DNA from: Pseudobutyrivibrio ruminis HUN009
Lineage (GTDB): Bacteria; Bacillota; Clostridia; Lachnospirales; Lachnospiraceae
DNA length: 64,000 nucleotides
Direction of reading: 5' to 3'
NCBI RefSeq assembly: GCF_000703005.1
Contig: NZ_JNLH01000001.1
Span: forward strand, 1,205,501 to 1,269,500
Shown here: piece after piece, positions 33,053 through 42,179 of the stretch
How positions within the stretch are numbered: the first letter of the stretch is position 1
Layout: every line of letters starts with the position of its first letter
Program-made: the position numbers and the translations under genes
Notes under the pieces: model-generated
Database searches by the model: none
Told to the model about the DNA's origin: nothing
Seen by the model: the letters and a program-made list of their open reading frames with translations, nothing else

Positions 33053-34924
33053 ATGGTAACTGAAAAAGACCTTAGTAAACTCCCGGATCAACCGGGAGTT
33101 TATCTAATGCACGGGAAAAATGATGAAATTATATATGTAGGTAAAGCGTTGTCCCTTCGTCACAGAGTGAGACAGTACTTTCAACCGAGCCATGATGAGG
33201 GCCTCAAGAAAAAGCAGATGGTGGCAAATATTGATTATTTCGAGTTTATAGTCACTGACTCTGAATTAGAGGCTCTTATTTTAGAATGTAATTTAATAAA
33301 GGAATATCGTCCGAAATATAACACAATGCTTCGTGACGATAAGACTTACCCATATATCGAGGTCACTTTACAGGAAGCATATCCAAGGGTTTTGTTCTCC
33401 AGAAGGATGAAAAAGAATGGCAGCAAATTTTTCGGTCCATTCACATCTGCGGGAGCTGTTCATGACACTATCGAGTTGGTTCAAAAGCTATACAAGATAC
33501 GTACATGCTCACAGAAACTGCCAGAGAATTTTGGAAAAAACAGACCATGCTTAAATTATCATATTGGACAGTGCTTAGGTCCTTGTCAGGGAAATGTTCC
33601 TGTAGAAGAGTATCGTAAAAACGTAGAAAAGGTAATCGAGTTTTTAAACGGAGATTATGCTGACACAATAAAAGATTTACAAAGAAAAATGCTTGCGGCA
33701 TCAGAGGATATGGACTACGAAAAGGCTGCCCTTTACAGAGATTTGATTGAATCAGTAAAGGCTTGCGCAGGAAGACAAAAAGCTACTCAGCTAGATGGAG
33801 AGGATAGAGATATCATCGCTATGGCTAAAGGCAAAGAAGATGCTGTTGTTCAGGTATTCTTTATTCGTGGCGGCAAAATGATTGGCAGAGAGCATTTCTT
33901 TATAAATGTTCGTGTGGATGATACAGATGAAGATTTGCTTGAGTATTTCCTTAAGGATTACTACACAGGTACACCATTTATTCCTAGAGAAATTTTTGTT
34001 CAGTTTGAAATGACTGAATCAGAATTAATCGAGACATGGCTCACAAATAAAAAAGGCTCTAGAGTTTACATAAGAACGCCTAAGCGTGGGGCAAAGGAAA
34101 AGCTTGTGGAGCTTGCAGCTAAAAATGCTCAGATGGTTTTGGATCAGGATAGAGAAAAAATAAAAAAAGAAGAGGGCAGAACAATTGGAGCCATGAAGGA
34201 AATAGCAGATATTCTAGGACTTCCTGGAGCAAGCAGAATGGAGGCCTACGATATTTCAAATATTTCCGGATTCCAATCAGTTGGTTCCATGGTAGTGTTT
34301 GAAAAAGGCAAGCCAAAACGCTCAGATTACCGTAAATTCAAAATCAAAACAGTTGAAGGTCCAAATGATTATGCATCCATGCACGAAGTGCTCACACGCC
34401 GTTTTTCACATGGAATTGAGGAACTTGAAGAAAATGGTGGCGTAATCGAAGACAGCTTTACCAAGTTTCCTGATGTTATAATGATGGATGGTGGTAAGGG
34501 ACAGGTTCATATCGCCGAGCAGGTTATGTCAGAACTTGGCCTTCATATTCCTATAGCAGGTATGGTAAAGGATGATCATCATAGAACGAGAGGCCTTTAC
34601 TATAGAGACGAAGAAATACCGATAGATACTCACTCTGAAGGCTTCCAGTTAATCACAAGACTTCAGGATGAAGCACACCGATTTGCAATTGAATATCATC
34701 GAAGCCTTAGAAGTAAAGGCCAGGTTCACAGTTTTCTTGACGATATTGAGGGAATCGGTCCAAAGAGGCGAAAAGCCCTTATGAAAAAATATGTTTCTGC
34801 AGAAAAAATGGCAAATGCCACAGTGGAAGATTTAATGGATACAGAATCTATGAGCAAAGAAGCGGCAGAGAATGTATACAATTACTTTCACCCTATTAAT
34901 TCCGCAGAAAATGAGCTAAAATAA
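33053..34924 (+). CDS. uvrC: Excinuclease ABC subunit C
   Basis: Makes both incisions in nucleotide excision repair with UvrB. The GIY-YIG domain is at the N terminus (GVYLMHGKNDEIIYVGKALS). A UvrB-binding segment is near 205, the RNase H-like second nuclease contains MEAYDISNISG and IMMDGGKGQ, and a helix-hairpin-helix ends the 623-residue protein. The ribosome binding site is weak, so reinitiation after the ftsH stop 5 bp upstream is likely. Confidence 0.95.
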   Translation: MVTEKDLSKLPDQPGVYLMHGKNDEIIYVGKALSLRHRVRQYFQPSHDEGLKKKQMVANIDYFEFIVTDSELEALILECNLIKEYRPKYNTMLRDDKTYPYIEVTLQEAYPRVLFSRRMKKNGSKFFGPFTSAGAVHDTIELVQKLYKIRTCSQKLPENFGKNRPCLNYHIGQCLGPCQGNVPVEEYRKNVEKVIEFLNGDYADTIKDLQRKMLAASEDMDYEKAALYRDLIESVKACAGRQKATQLDGEDRDIIAMAKGKEDAVVQVFFIRGGKMIGREHFFINVRVDDTDEDLLEYFLKDYYTGTPFIPREIFVQFEMTESELIETWLTNKKGSRVYIRTPKRGAKEKLVELAAKNAQMVLDQDREKIKKEEGRTIGAMKEIADILGLPGASRMEAYDISNISGFQSVGSMVVFEKGKPKRSDYRKFKIKTVEGPNDYASMHEVLTRRFSHGIEELEENGGVIEDSFTKFPDVIMMDGGKGQVHIAEQVMSELGLHIPIAGMVKDDHHRTRGLYYRDEEIPIDTHSEGFQLITRLQDEAHRFAIEYHRSLRSKGQVHSFLDDIEGIGPKRRKALMKKYVSAEKMANATVEDLMDTESMSKEAAENVYNYFHPINSAENELK

Positions 34925-34955
34925 TCTATGAATTTTCAGTTGATGGGAGGTTTTT

Positions 34956-35885
34956 ATGGCAAATAATAAATTTGTAACAGTAGCAACACTACAGGAAAGA
35001 TTTAATCTTACCAATTTCACACCAGAGCTCAATCTTGAAGAGGCTCAGGTAACAGTTGCTGATGTCAATAGACCAGCGCTTCAGCTACACGGATTTTATG
35101 AGCATTTCGATTCAAGCCGTATTCAGGTTATTGGAAATGTAGAAGCGGCATACTTAAATAAAAAGACAGATGAAGAGAAGGCTGAAAGCTTTGCTCAGCT
35201 ATTAACATATGATATTCCATGTGTAATTTTCTGCAGAGGAGAAAAGCCAGGAGAAATATTACTTAAGGAAGCAGTTAAGGCAAAGGTTCCAGTATTAGGA
35301 ACTGATCGTGCTACATCAGAGTTTATGTCAGCTTTGATTTATTCTTTGAATAAAGACTTTGCACCATACACAACTATCCACGGTGTATTAGTTGATGTTT
35401 ATGGTGAAGGCTTGCTTATCACAGGTGAATCTGGAATAGGTAAATCAGAAGCTGCACTTGAGCTTATCCGTCGTGGTCACAGACTTGTATCAGACGATGT
35501 TGTAGAGATTCGTCGTCCAAACAACGAAAGATTATACGGAAGAGCGCCATCGATTACACAGTATCTTATTGAGCTTAGAGGTATTGGAATTATCGATGTT
35601 AAATCACTTTATGGTGTTGAGGCTGTAAAGGATGAGCAGCGTATTGATTTAGTTATTAAGCTTGAGGATTGGTCAAAGGAAAAAGAATATGATCGTCTTG
35701 GTATGACAGATGAATACATGAACATCCTTGGTATTGATGTAACATGTCATTCACTTCCAATTAGACCAGGTAGAAATCTCGCTATTATTTGCGAGGCTGC
35801 CGCAGTAAACCATCGTCAGAAGAAGATGGGCTATAATGCTGCCGAGGAGCTTTACAGGCGAGTTCAGAATAATATTAATGGATAG
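34956..35885 (+). CDS. hprK: HPr kinase/phosphorylase
   Basis: Bifunctional enzyme that phosphorylates and dephosphorylates the regulatory Ser of HPr and Crh in carbon catabolite control. Walker A GESGIGKSE is at residue 155, followed by RGHRLVSDDVVEIRR and the signature LRGIGIIDVKSLYG. Length 309. A likely target, the Crh-like protein at 39972-40220, is encoded in the same gene cluster. GGGAGG precedes the ATG. Confidence 0.96.
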   Translation: MANNKFVTVATLQERFNLTNFTPELNLEEAQVTVADVNRPALQLHGFYEHFDSSRIQVIGNVEAAYLNKKTDEEKAESFAQLLTYDIPCVIFCRGEKPGEILLKEAVKAKVPVLGTDRATSEFMSALIYSLNKDFAPYTTIHGVLVDVYGEGLLITGESGIGKSEAALELIRRGHRLVSDDVVEIRRPNNERLYGRAPSITQYLIELRGIGIIDVKSLYGVEAVKDEQRIDLVIKLEDWSKEKEYDRLGMTDEYMNILGIDVTCHSLPIRPGRNLAIICEAAAVNHRQKKMGYNAAEELYRRVQNNING

Positions 35886-35900
35886 GAGATGCTAGGTTTT

Positions 35901-37298
35901 ATGGAACGCAAGAATGCTTGGAGTAAGTATACTTCAGAAAAAGATAAGAAAAAGGTTATGGCCTTTGGTGAAGACTATAGAAAGTTTTTATCAACATGCA
36001 AAACAGAAAGAGAATGTGTTTCATTCTTTGTAGAAAAGGCAGAAAAAGCTGGATTTAAGAATCTTGATGAAGCTATTGCAAGTGGCAAGAAGCTTAAAGC
36101 AGGAGATAAGGTTTACGCTGTAAATAAGGGCAAGGAGCTTGCTTTATTTATCGTAGGTTCAGAAGATTTAGAGTCTGGCATGAACATCCTTGGTGCTCAT
36201 ATCGATAGCCCAAGAATGGACTTAAAGCAGAATCCTTTATACGAGGATGCAGATATCGCATTACTTGACACTCACTATTATGGTGGTATCAAGAAATACC
36301 AGTGGGTAACTATTCCACTTGCACTTCACGGTGTACTTGTTAAAAAGACAGGTGAAGTAATGCCTGTTAATGTAGGTGAAGATGAGAATGATCCAGTATT
36401 TGGTATTTCAGATTTACTTATTCACCTTGCAGCAGACCAGATGGACAAAAAGGGCGCAAAGGTTGTTGAAGGTGAAGACCTCAATGTTATCGTAGGAAGC
36501 ATCCCAGGCTTTGATAAAAAGGGTGAGAAGGAAAAGGAATCTGTAAAGAAGAATGTTCTCAAGCTTCTCAAGGACAAGTATGATATCGAGGAAGAGGATT
36601 TCATTTCAGCAGAAATCGAAGTTGTTCCAGCCGGTCCAGCTAGAGACTTTGGCTTTGATCGTTCGATGATCTTAGGATATGGTCACGATGATAGAGTATG
36701 TGCATATTCATCATTTATGGCGCTTATTGATTGCAAAGAAAAATTAAAGAAGACAGCATGCTGCCTTCTTGTAGATAAGGAAGAAATCGGTTCTGTAGGC
36801 GCAACAGGTATGGAATCTAGATTCTTCGAGAATATTTTTGCAGAGCTTTACAATCTTACAGGAGACTATTCAGAGCTTAAGCTTCGTAGAGCCCTTACAA
36901 ACTGCAAGGTACTTTCATCAGATGTATCTGCAGCATTTGATCCAAACTATGCATCGGCATTTGAAAAGAACAATGCAGCATATCTTGGACGTGGTCTTGT
37001 ATTCAACAAGTACACAGGCGCTAGAGGTAAGAGTGGTTCAAACGATGCATCTGCAGAGTATGTAGCTGATGTACGTAACATCATGGACAAGGACAATGTA
37101 TTCTGGCAGACAGCTGAGCTTGGTAAGGTTGACCAGGGTGGCGGTGGAACAATCGCATACATTATGGGTAATTACAACATGCAGGTAATTGACTCAGGTG
37201 TTGCTGTTCTTTCTATGCACGCTCCATGTGAGATTATTTCAAAGGTTGATTTATACGAAGCATTATTAGGATACGAGGCGTTTATTAAATATGCTTAA
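35901..37298 (+). CDS. M18 family aminopeptidase
   Basis: Dinuclear-zinc aminopeptidase expected to trim peptides in the cytoplasm. Metal-ligand segments are visible: LGAHIDSPRMDLK near residue 97, DKEEIGSVGATG near 292, and a late SMHAPCEI. I chose ATG 35901 (466 residues) because AGGAG at 35884-35888 is too close to the earlier ATG at 35889; the 12-nt spacing is still long, so the start is uncertain. It lies 15 bp after hprK and overlaps murB by 8 bp. Confidence 0.88.
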   Translation: MERKNAWSKYTSEKDKKKVMAFGEDYRKFLSTCKTERECVSFFVEKAEKAGFKNLDEAIASGKKLKAGDKVYAVNKGKELALFIVGSEDLESGMNILGAHIDSPRMDLKQNPLYEDADIALLDTHYYGGIKKYQWVTIPLALHGVLVKKTGEVMPVNVGEDENDPVFGISDLLIHLAADQMDKKGAKVVEGEDLNVIVGSIPGFDKKGEKEKESVKKNVLKLLKDKYDIEEEDFISAEIEVVPAGPARDFGFDRSMILGYGHDDRVCAYSSFMALIDCKEKLKKTACCLLVDKEEIGSVGATGMESRFFENIFAELYNLTGDYSELKLRRALTNCKVLSSDVSAAFDPNYASAFEKNNAAYLGRGLVFNKYTGARGKSGSNDASAEYVADVRNIMDKDNVFWQTAELGKVDQGGGGTIAYIMGNYNMQVIDSGVAVLSMHAPCEIISKVDLYEALLGYEAFIKYA

Positions 37299-38217
37299 TG
37301 AGAAGTACCAGAAATTAGCAGAAGAATTAAAAGCACAATTTCCAAAATCTTTAATCCTTTTAGAGGAAGAAATGAAAAGTCACACGACTTTTAGAATAGG
37401 AGGTCCGGCCGATATTTATATCGAGCCGGATTATGCCGCTATTATTCCTTTAATTCAATTTCTTAAAGAGCAGGAGATTCCATTTATTGTTATAGGAAAT
37501 GGAAGCAATTTGCTAGTGTCTGATGAGGGAATTGAAGGTGTTGTTATTTCCCTTGGTAAACAATCAAATGACATAACAATCAATGGTGATACAGTGGTTG
37601 TAGAAGCAGGAGCTTTGCTTTCAACTGTAGCTAACAAAGCTGCAAAAGCAGGGCTTACTGGAATGGAATTTGCATCAGGAATTCCAGGTTCAATAGGCGG
37701 TGCAGTTTTCATGAATGCAGGAGCCTATGGCGGAGAAATGAAGGACATAATTGAATCAGTTCTCATCCTAACATCAGAATTGGAAAAGAAAACTGTTACA
37801 CCAGAGGAATTATCAATGTCGTATCGTCATTCATCTTTAATGGAAGATGGAGGATATGTTCTTTCTGCTGTTCTAAAGCTCAGTCCGGGAAATCCAGAAG
37901 AAATTCAGGCAAGAATTGACGAGATTAAAAAACAGCGCACAGAAAAGCAACCACTGAATTTCCCAAGTGCAGGTTCTACTTTTAAGCGACCAGAGGGATA
38001 TTTTGCAGGAAAGCTAATTGATGATGCAGGCCTGCGCGGATATACTGTTGGTGGCGCTCAGGTTTCAGAAAAGCATTGTGGTTTTGTGGTAAACAAGGGT
38101 GATGCAACAGCAGCTGAAGTTTTGCAATTAATGTCAGATGTTAATGATAAAGTATTTAATAAATTTGGAGTTCATTTGGTTCCAGAGGTTCGAATCATAG
38201 GGAGGAACGTGAATTGA
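37291..38217 (+). CDS. murB: UDP-N-acetylenolpyruvoylglucosamine reductase
   Basis: FAD enzyme that reduces UDP-GlcNAc-enolpyruvate to UDP-MurNAc in peptidoglycan precursor synthesis. FAD-binding motifs VIGNGSNLLVSD and GIPGSIGGAVFMNAGAYG are clear. The type II pattern with SAGSTFKRPEGYFAGKLID contains the catalytic Ser. Length 308. The start lies within the aminopeptidase gene and its stop overlaps the rapZ start. Confidence 0.95.
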   Translation: MLNEKYQKLAEELKAQFPKSLILLEEEMKSHTTFRIGGPADIYIEPDYAAIIPLIQFLKEQEIPFIVIGNGSNLLVSDEGIEGVVISLGKQSNDITINGDTVVVEAGALLSTVANKAAKAGLTGMEFASGIPGSIGGAVFMNAGAYGGEMKDIIESVLILTSELEKKTVTPEELSMSYRHSSLMEDGGYVLSAVLKLSPGNPEEIQARIDEIKKQRTEKQPLNFPSAGSTFKRPEGYFAGKLIDDAGLRGYTVGGAQVSEKHCGFVVNKGDATAAEVLQLMSDVNDKVFNKFGVHLVPEVRIIGRNVN

Positions 38218-39086
38218 AGCTATTAATTCTAACTGGAATGTCAGGTGCAGGAAAAAACACAGCATTTAAAATGCTGGAGGATATGGGCTATTATTGCATG
38301 GACAATCTTCCAATCCAATTGTTAAAGAGTGTTGTCGAATTGGCTGAAAATGGCGCTTTTGACCAAAAGATTGTTGTTGGAATAGATGTCCGTAATGGTA
38401 GAGCTATGAAACTTTTGCCTGATATTTTGCAGGAATTAGACAACGACAATAAACATTTTTCTATTCTGTTCTTGGATGCAGAGGATGATGTATTAATTAA
38501 ACGATACAAAGAGACTAGACGTAATCATCCACTTTCTGGTAGAGAAAGAATTGCAGCAGGCATTCAGCAAGAAAGAGAGTCAATCGGATTTTTACGTGAT
38601 GAGGCAGACTATGTTATCGACACAACTCACCTTTTAACAAGAGAGTTAAAGGAAGAGCTTGAAAAGATATTTGTTGATGATGCAGATTACAAGAGCCTTT
38701 TCGTAACTATCATTTCATTTGGATTTAAGTACGGAATTCCAGAAGATGCTGATTTGGTTTTTGACGTAAGATTTTTACCTAACCCATACTATGATACAGA
38801 TCTTAGGCCGTTTACAGGAAACGACCAGCCAATTAAGGATTTCGTTTTAAAATATGAGGAGTCTCAGATTTTCTTAGAGAAAACAACTGACTTAATCAAG
38901 TTCCTGATTCCTAACTATATAAAAGAAGGAAAAAATCAGCTTGTTATTGCAGTTGGATGTACAGGCGGAAAGCACAGAAGTGTATGCCTGGCAGATGAGA
39001 TTTTTGAGGCACTAAATCATGATGAGTCTTATGGACTTAAAATTGAGCATCGTGATATAGGCAAGGATGCTTTGAGAGGAAAATAA
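38214..39086 (+). CDS. rapZ: RapZ/YvcJ family nucleotide-binding protein
   Basis: In E. coli RapZ senses glucosamine-6-phosphate and directs RNase E to GlmZ; in Firmicutes YvcJ affects competence. The P-loop region reads GMSGAGKNT at residue 8, where Asn replaces the usual Ser/Thr after Lys. The DVR and GCTGGKHRSV motifs are intact; 290 residues. The TTG start at 38214 overlaps the murB stop and follows AGGGAGGAACG. It is directly followed by whiA, without yvcK between them. Confidence 0.92.
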   Translation: MKLLILTGMSGAGKNTAFKMLEDMGYYCMDNLPIQLLKSVVELAENGAFDQKIVVGIDVRNGRAMKLLPDILQELDNDNKHFSILFLDAEDDVLIKRYKETRRNHPLSGRERIAAGIQQERESIGFLRDEADYVIDTTHLLTRELKEELEKIFVDDADYKSLFVTIISFGFKYGIPEDADLVFDVRFLPNPYYDTDLRPFTGNDQPIKDFVLKYEESQIFLEKTTDLIKFLIPNYIKEGKNQLVIAVGCTGGKHRSVCLADEIFEALNHDESYGLKIEHRDIGKDALRGK

Positions 39087-39929
39087 TTGTCATTTTCAAA
39101 AGAGGTAAAAGAGGAACTCTTTTCTGTTATTCCTAAAAGCCGTCACTGTATGGTTGCTGAAATGTCTGGCATTTTTCTCATGGAAGGATTAAATGCATTT
39201 CAGAACTATTCAGATGAACCATTAAACAGAAAAGTCTTTACTTTATTAAATAAAACACTTAATATAGGAAAAGATGTCACAGCACTGTCTACTGATGTCT
39301 TATTGGAGACTAAAAAAATGCTTAAGCTATCTGATGATAGCAAAGTAGCAAACGATTTAGTTATCCAGCAGCCATGCTGCAAGCGTTCATTCATAAGAGG
39401 AGCGTTTTTAGCAGCTGGTTCCATTTCAGACCCTAATAAGGGATATCATTTTGAGATAGTATGCAACGAAGAAGCTATGGCTTCGCAGCTAACAAAGGTT
39501 ATGAACACATTCGATGTGGAAGCAAAATATGTTAGCAGAAATGGTAAATATGTTGTATACCTCAAAGAGGGCGCACAAATCGTAGAAATATTACGAGTTA
39601 TGGAAGCTGCTCATTCTGTTATGGAACTAGAAAACATTAGAGTAGTTAAAGAAGTGCGAGGCACAATCAATCGAAAAGTCAATTGCGAGACTGCAAATAT
39701 AGGCAAAACAGTTAATGCAGCTGTTAGGCAAATCGAGGCAATCCGCCTTTTGGATGAAAAGGTGGGGCTTGATACATTGCCACCGCAGCTACAGGAAATT
39801 GCCCAAGTCAGACTTGATAATCCAGACACACCGCTAGGAGCCTTAGGACAGTACTTAGATCCACCTATAGGCAAGTCAGGGGTTAATCATCGATTGAAAA
39901 AGCTGGTTCAAATGGCAGAACAGTTATAG
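39087..39929 (+). CDS. whiA: DNA-binding protein WhiA
   Basis: Regulator linked to cell division and chromosome segregation in Gram-positive bacteria. A degenerate LAGLIDADG-type domain (RGAFLAAGSISDPNKGYHFE near residue 106) is joined to a C-terminal helix-turn-helix (PLGALGQYL...KSGVNHRLKKL). The 280 residues are slightly shorter than typical. The TTG start at 39087 immediately follows the rapZ stop. Confidence 0.93.
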   Translation: MSFSKEVKEELFSVIPKSRHCMVAEMSGIFLMEGLNAFQNYSDEPLNRKVFTLLNKTLNIGKDVTALSTDVLLETKKMLKLSDDSKVANDLVIQQPCCKRSFIRGAFLAAGSISDPNKGYHFEIVCNEEAMASQLTKVMNTFDVEAKYVSRNGKYVVYLKEGAQIVEILRVMEAAHSVMELENIRVVKEVRGTINRKVNCETANIGKTVNAAVRQIEAIRLLDEKVGLDTLPPQLQEIAQVRLDNPDTPLGALGQYLDPPIGKSGVNHRLKKLVQMAEQL

Positions 39930-39971
39930 CATACCAGCAATAGGTTTTATTTAGTTTTTCAGGAGGACGTC

Positions 39972-40220
39972 ATGCAGAAAGAAGTTACTATTCAGATGTC
40001 AAATTCAATGGAAGCTACACCAATAGCACACCTTGTGCAGTTAGCTAACCAGTTTGCAAGCTCAATCTATTTTGAGATGGATGAAAAGAAGGTTAATGCT
40101 AAAAGTATTATGGGTATGATGAGTTTGGTATTAGCTTCAGGATCAAAGGTAGTTATTGATGCTACAGGAGATGATGAAGAAAAGGCTGTCACAGAACTTG
40201 CTGATTTCCTTACAAAATAA
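39972..40220 (+). CDS. Crh-like HPr family protein lacking the active-site histidine
   Basis: An 82-residue HPr fold. The segment that is GxHARPA in HPr reads SMEATPIA here, so the PTS His15 position is Glu14 and Arg17 is Thr. The HprK target site is kept as NAKSIMGMMS, with Ser45 equal to HPr Ser46. It therefore cannot carry phosphate in the sugar PTS but could be Ser-phosphorylated like B. subtilis Crh, which has Gln at this position. Location after whiA matches crh in Bacillus, and hprK lies 4 kb upstream. CAGGAGGACG precedes the ATG. Confidence 0.82.
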   Translation: MQKEVTIQMSNSMEATPIAHLVQLANQFASSIYFEMDEKKVNAKSIMGMMSLVLASGSKVVIDATGDDEEKAVTELADFLTK

Positions 40221-40238
40221 ATTATTATCGAGGGATAT

Positions 40239-41132
40239 ATGTCAAAAAGATTATTATTTATTATCAATCCACGCTCTGGTAAAGGGCAGATAAAAGAACA
40301 TCTGGCTGACATTCTGGATATAATGATTAAGGCTGGCTATCAGGTTAGTGTACACATTACACAGGCTGGTGGCGATGCAACAAGACAGACAATAGAACAG
40401 TCCAAGAATTTCGATAGAATCGTTTGCTCTGGTGGTGATGGAACACTTGATGAAGTGGTTACTGGTATGATGCAGTTAGATCCATCAGAAAGAAAACCAA
40501 TTGGGTATATTCCAGCTGGTTCTACAAACGATTTTGGAAATTCACTTGGTATAGATAAGAACATGTTAAATGCAGCGCAGATTAGTGTTTCTGATAAACT
40601 ATTTCCATGTGATATAGGTAGATTCAATTCAGATTCATTTGTATATGTGGCTGCATTTGGTATTTTTACAGAAGTTTCTTATGCTACATCACAGGATTTG
40701 AAAAATCTTTTGGGGCATGCCGCATATATAATCGAAGGTGCAAAGCAGCTTCGCGATATCCCATCATTCCGCATGCAGGTGGAATACGATGGCAATGTTA
40801 TATATGATGAATTTATATACGGCATGATTACAAATTCTAAGTCTGTCGGTGGTTTTCAGGGTATCATAAGAGGAAATATTGGATTAAACGATGGTGTGTT
40901 TGAAGCTACATTAATCAAAATGCCTCGTAATCCAATGGAGCTTAATGAAATCCTAGGCTTTATGACTGGTATTATTCCAGATTCAGAGATGGTATACAGT
41001 TTCCAAACTAGCGAAATTAAGTTTACATGTAGTGAAGATGTCCCATGGACATTGGACGGAGAATTCGGTGGTAATCACAAGGTTGTTAGCGTCGTAGACG
41101 AGAACAGTGCCCTTGAAATAGCTATTGAATAG
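40239..41132 (+). CDS. Diacylglycerol/lipid kinase family protein (YegS/DgkB-like)
   Basis: Predicted cytoplasmic lipid kinase of 297 residues. The nucleotide-binding SGGDGTLDEVV is near residue 65, the INPRSGKG opening and GYIPAGSTNDFGNSLGI follow as in DgkB/YegS. The probable role is recycling diacylglycerol from lipoteichoic acid turnover, though the substrate is not certain. It is 18 bp after the Crh-like gene; the fba promoter overlaps its last codons. Confidence 0.88.
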   Translation: MSKRLLFIINPRSGKGQIKEHLADILDIMIKAGYQVSVHITQAGGDATRQTIEQSKNFDRIVCSGGDGTLDEVVTGMMQLDPSERKPIGYIPAGSTNDFGNSLGIDKNMLNAAQISVSDKLFPCDIGRFNSDSFVYVAAFGIFTEVSYATSQDLKNLLGHAAYIIEGAKQLRDIPSFRMQVEYDGNVIYDEFIYGMITNSKSVGGFQGIIRGNIGLNDGVFEATLIKMPRNPMELNEILGFMTGIIPDSEMVYSFQTSEIKFTCSEDVPWTLDGEFGGNHKVVSVVDENSALEIAIE

Positions 41133-41153
41133 AATTTTACGTTATGTTAAAAT
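41125..41153 (+). promoter_or_regulatory. Promoter of fba
   Basis: TTGAAT (41125-41130) and TAAAAT (41148-41153) are 17 bp apart, overlapping the end of the lipid kinase gene. The start would be near 41160. Confidence 0.65.
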
Positions 41154-41165
41154 TTGCGGTAGATG

Positions 41166-41181
41166 GGGTTCTTTAGAACCC
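41166..41181 (+). promoter_or_regulatory. 5-prime hairpin in the fba leader
   Basis: GGGTTC (41166-41171) pairs with GAACCC (41176-41181) over TTTA, about 6 nt from the predicted transcript start. Such 5-prime stems can protect abundant mRNAs from decay; that role is inferred. Confidence 0.45.
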
Positions 41182-41208
41182 AAAAACGATTATATGGAGG
41201 ATATAATT

Positions 41209-42072
41209 ATGTTAGTTTCTGCAAAAGAAATGCTTGATAAAGCAAAAGCAGGCCACTATGCAGTTGGTCAGTTCAACATTAATAACCTTGAGTGGACAAA
41301 AGCCATTCTTCTTACAGCTCAGGAGCTTAACTCACCTGTAATCCTTGGTGTATCTGAGGGTGCTGGTAAGTACATGACAGGCTTCGGTACAGTAGCTGCT
41401 ATGGTTAAGGCTATGGACGAGGAGCTCGGAATTACAGTTCCTGTAGCACTTCACCTTGATCATGGTACATACGAAGGATGCTACAAGTGCATCAAAGCTG
41501 GTTTCACATCAATCATGTTTGATGGTTCACACTATCCATTCGAGGAGAACCTTGCAAAGTCTACAGAGCTTGTTAATGTTGCTCACGGACTTGGCCTTTC
41601 TATCGAGTGCGAAGTTGGTTCAATCGGTGGTGAAGAAGATGGTGTTGTAGGTATGGGCGAGTGCGCTGATCCTAACGAGTGCAAGACAATCGCTGACCTT
41701 GGTGTAGATATGCTTGCAGCAGGTATCGGTAACATCCACGGTAAGTACCCAGAGAACTGGCAGGGACTTTCTTTCGAGACACTTGATGCTATTCAGCAGA
41801 AGACAGGTGCTATGCCACTCGTACTTCACGGTGGTACAGGTATCCCAGCTGATATGATCAAGAAGGCTATCGAGCTTGGTGTTTCAAAGATCAACGTTAA
41901 CACAGAGTGCCAGCTTTCATTTGCTGACGCTACACGTAAATATATTGAGGCTGGTAAGGACCTTGAGGGTAAGGGCTTCGATCCACGTAAGCTTTTAGCT
42001 CCTGGTACAGATGCTATCAAGGCAACAGTTAAAGAAAAGATGGAACTTTTCGGTTCAGTTGGAAAGGCTTAA
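41209..42072 (+). CDS. fba: Class II fructose-1,6-bisphosphate aldolase
   Basis: Glycolytic and gluconeogenic zinc aldolase splitting fructose-1,6-bisphosphate into DHAP and GAP. The metal and catalytic segments LHLDHGTYEGC, FDGSHYPFEEN, GNIHGKYP and LHGGTGIP are present. I chose the ATG at 41209 (287 residues), with TGGAGG 8 nt upstream. Codon choice is strongly uniform, consistent with high expression. It has its own promoter, leader hairpin and terminator. Confidence 0.95.
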   Translation: MLVSAKEMLDKAKAGHYAVGQFNINNLEWTKAILLTAQELNSPVILGVSEGAGKYMTGFGTVAAMVKAMDEELGITVPVALHLDHGTYEGCYKCIKAGFTSIMFDGSHYPFEENLAKSTELVNVAHGLGLSIECEVGSIGGEEDGVVGMGECADPNECKTIADLGVDMLAAGIGNIHGKYPENWQGLSFETLDAIQQKTGAMPLVLHGGTGIPADMIKKAIELGVSKINVNTECQLSFADATRKYIEAGKDLEGKGFDPRKLLAPGTDAIKATVKEKMELFGSVGKA

Positions 42073-42112
42073 TCGGTTTGCCCGATTTAGCTTTCTTATG
42101 AGCTTTATGGAA

Positions 42113-42149
42113 GACAATCGGTGGGGATCCTTGCTGATTGTCTTTCTTT
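42113..42149 (+). terminator. Terminator after fba
   Basis: GACAATCGG (42113-42121) pairs with CTGATTGTC (42134-42142, one G-U), followed by TTTCTTT. A shorter AATCGG/CCGATT hairpin lies just after the stop codon. Confidence 0.75.
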
Positions 42150-42179
42150 ATATATGTTATGGGAAAGGATACTTTATAA

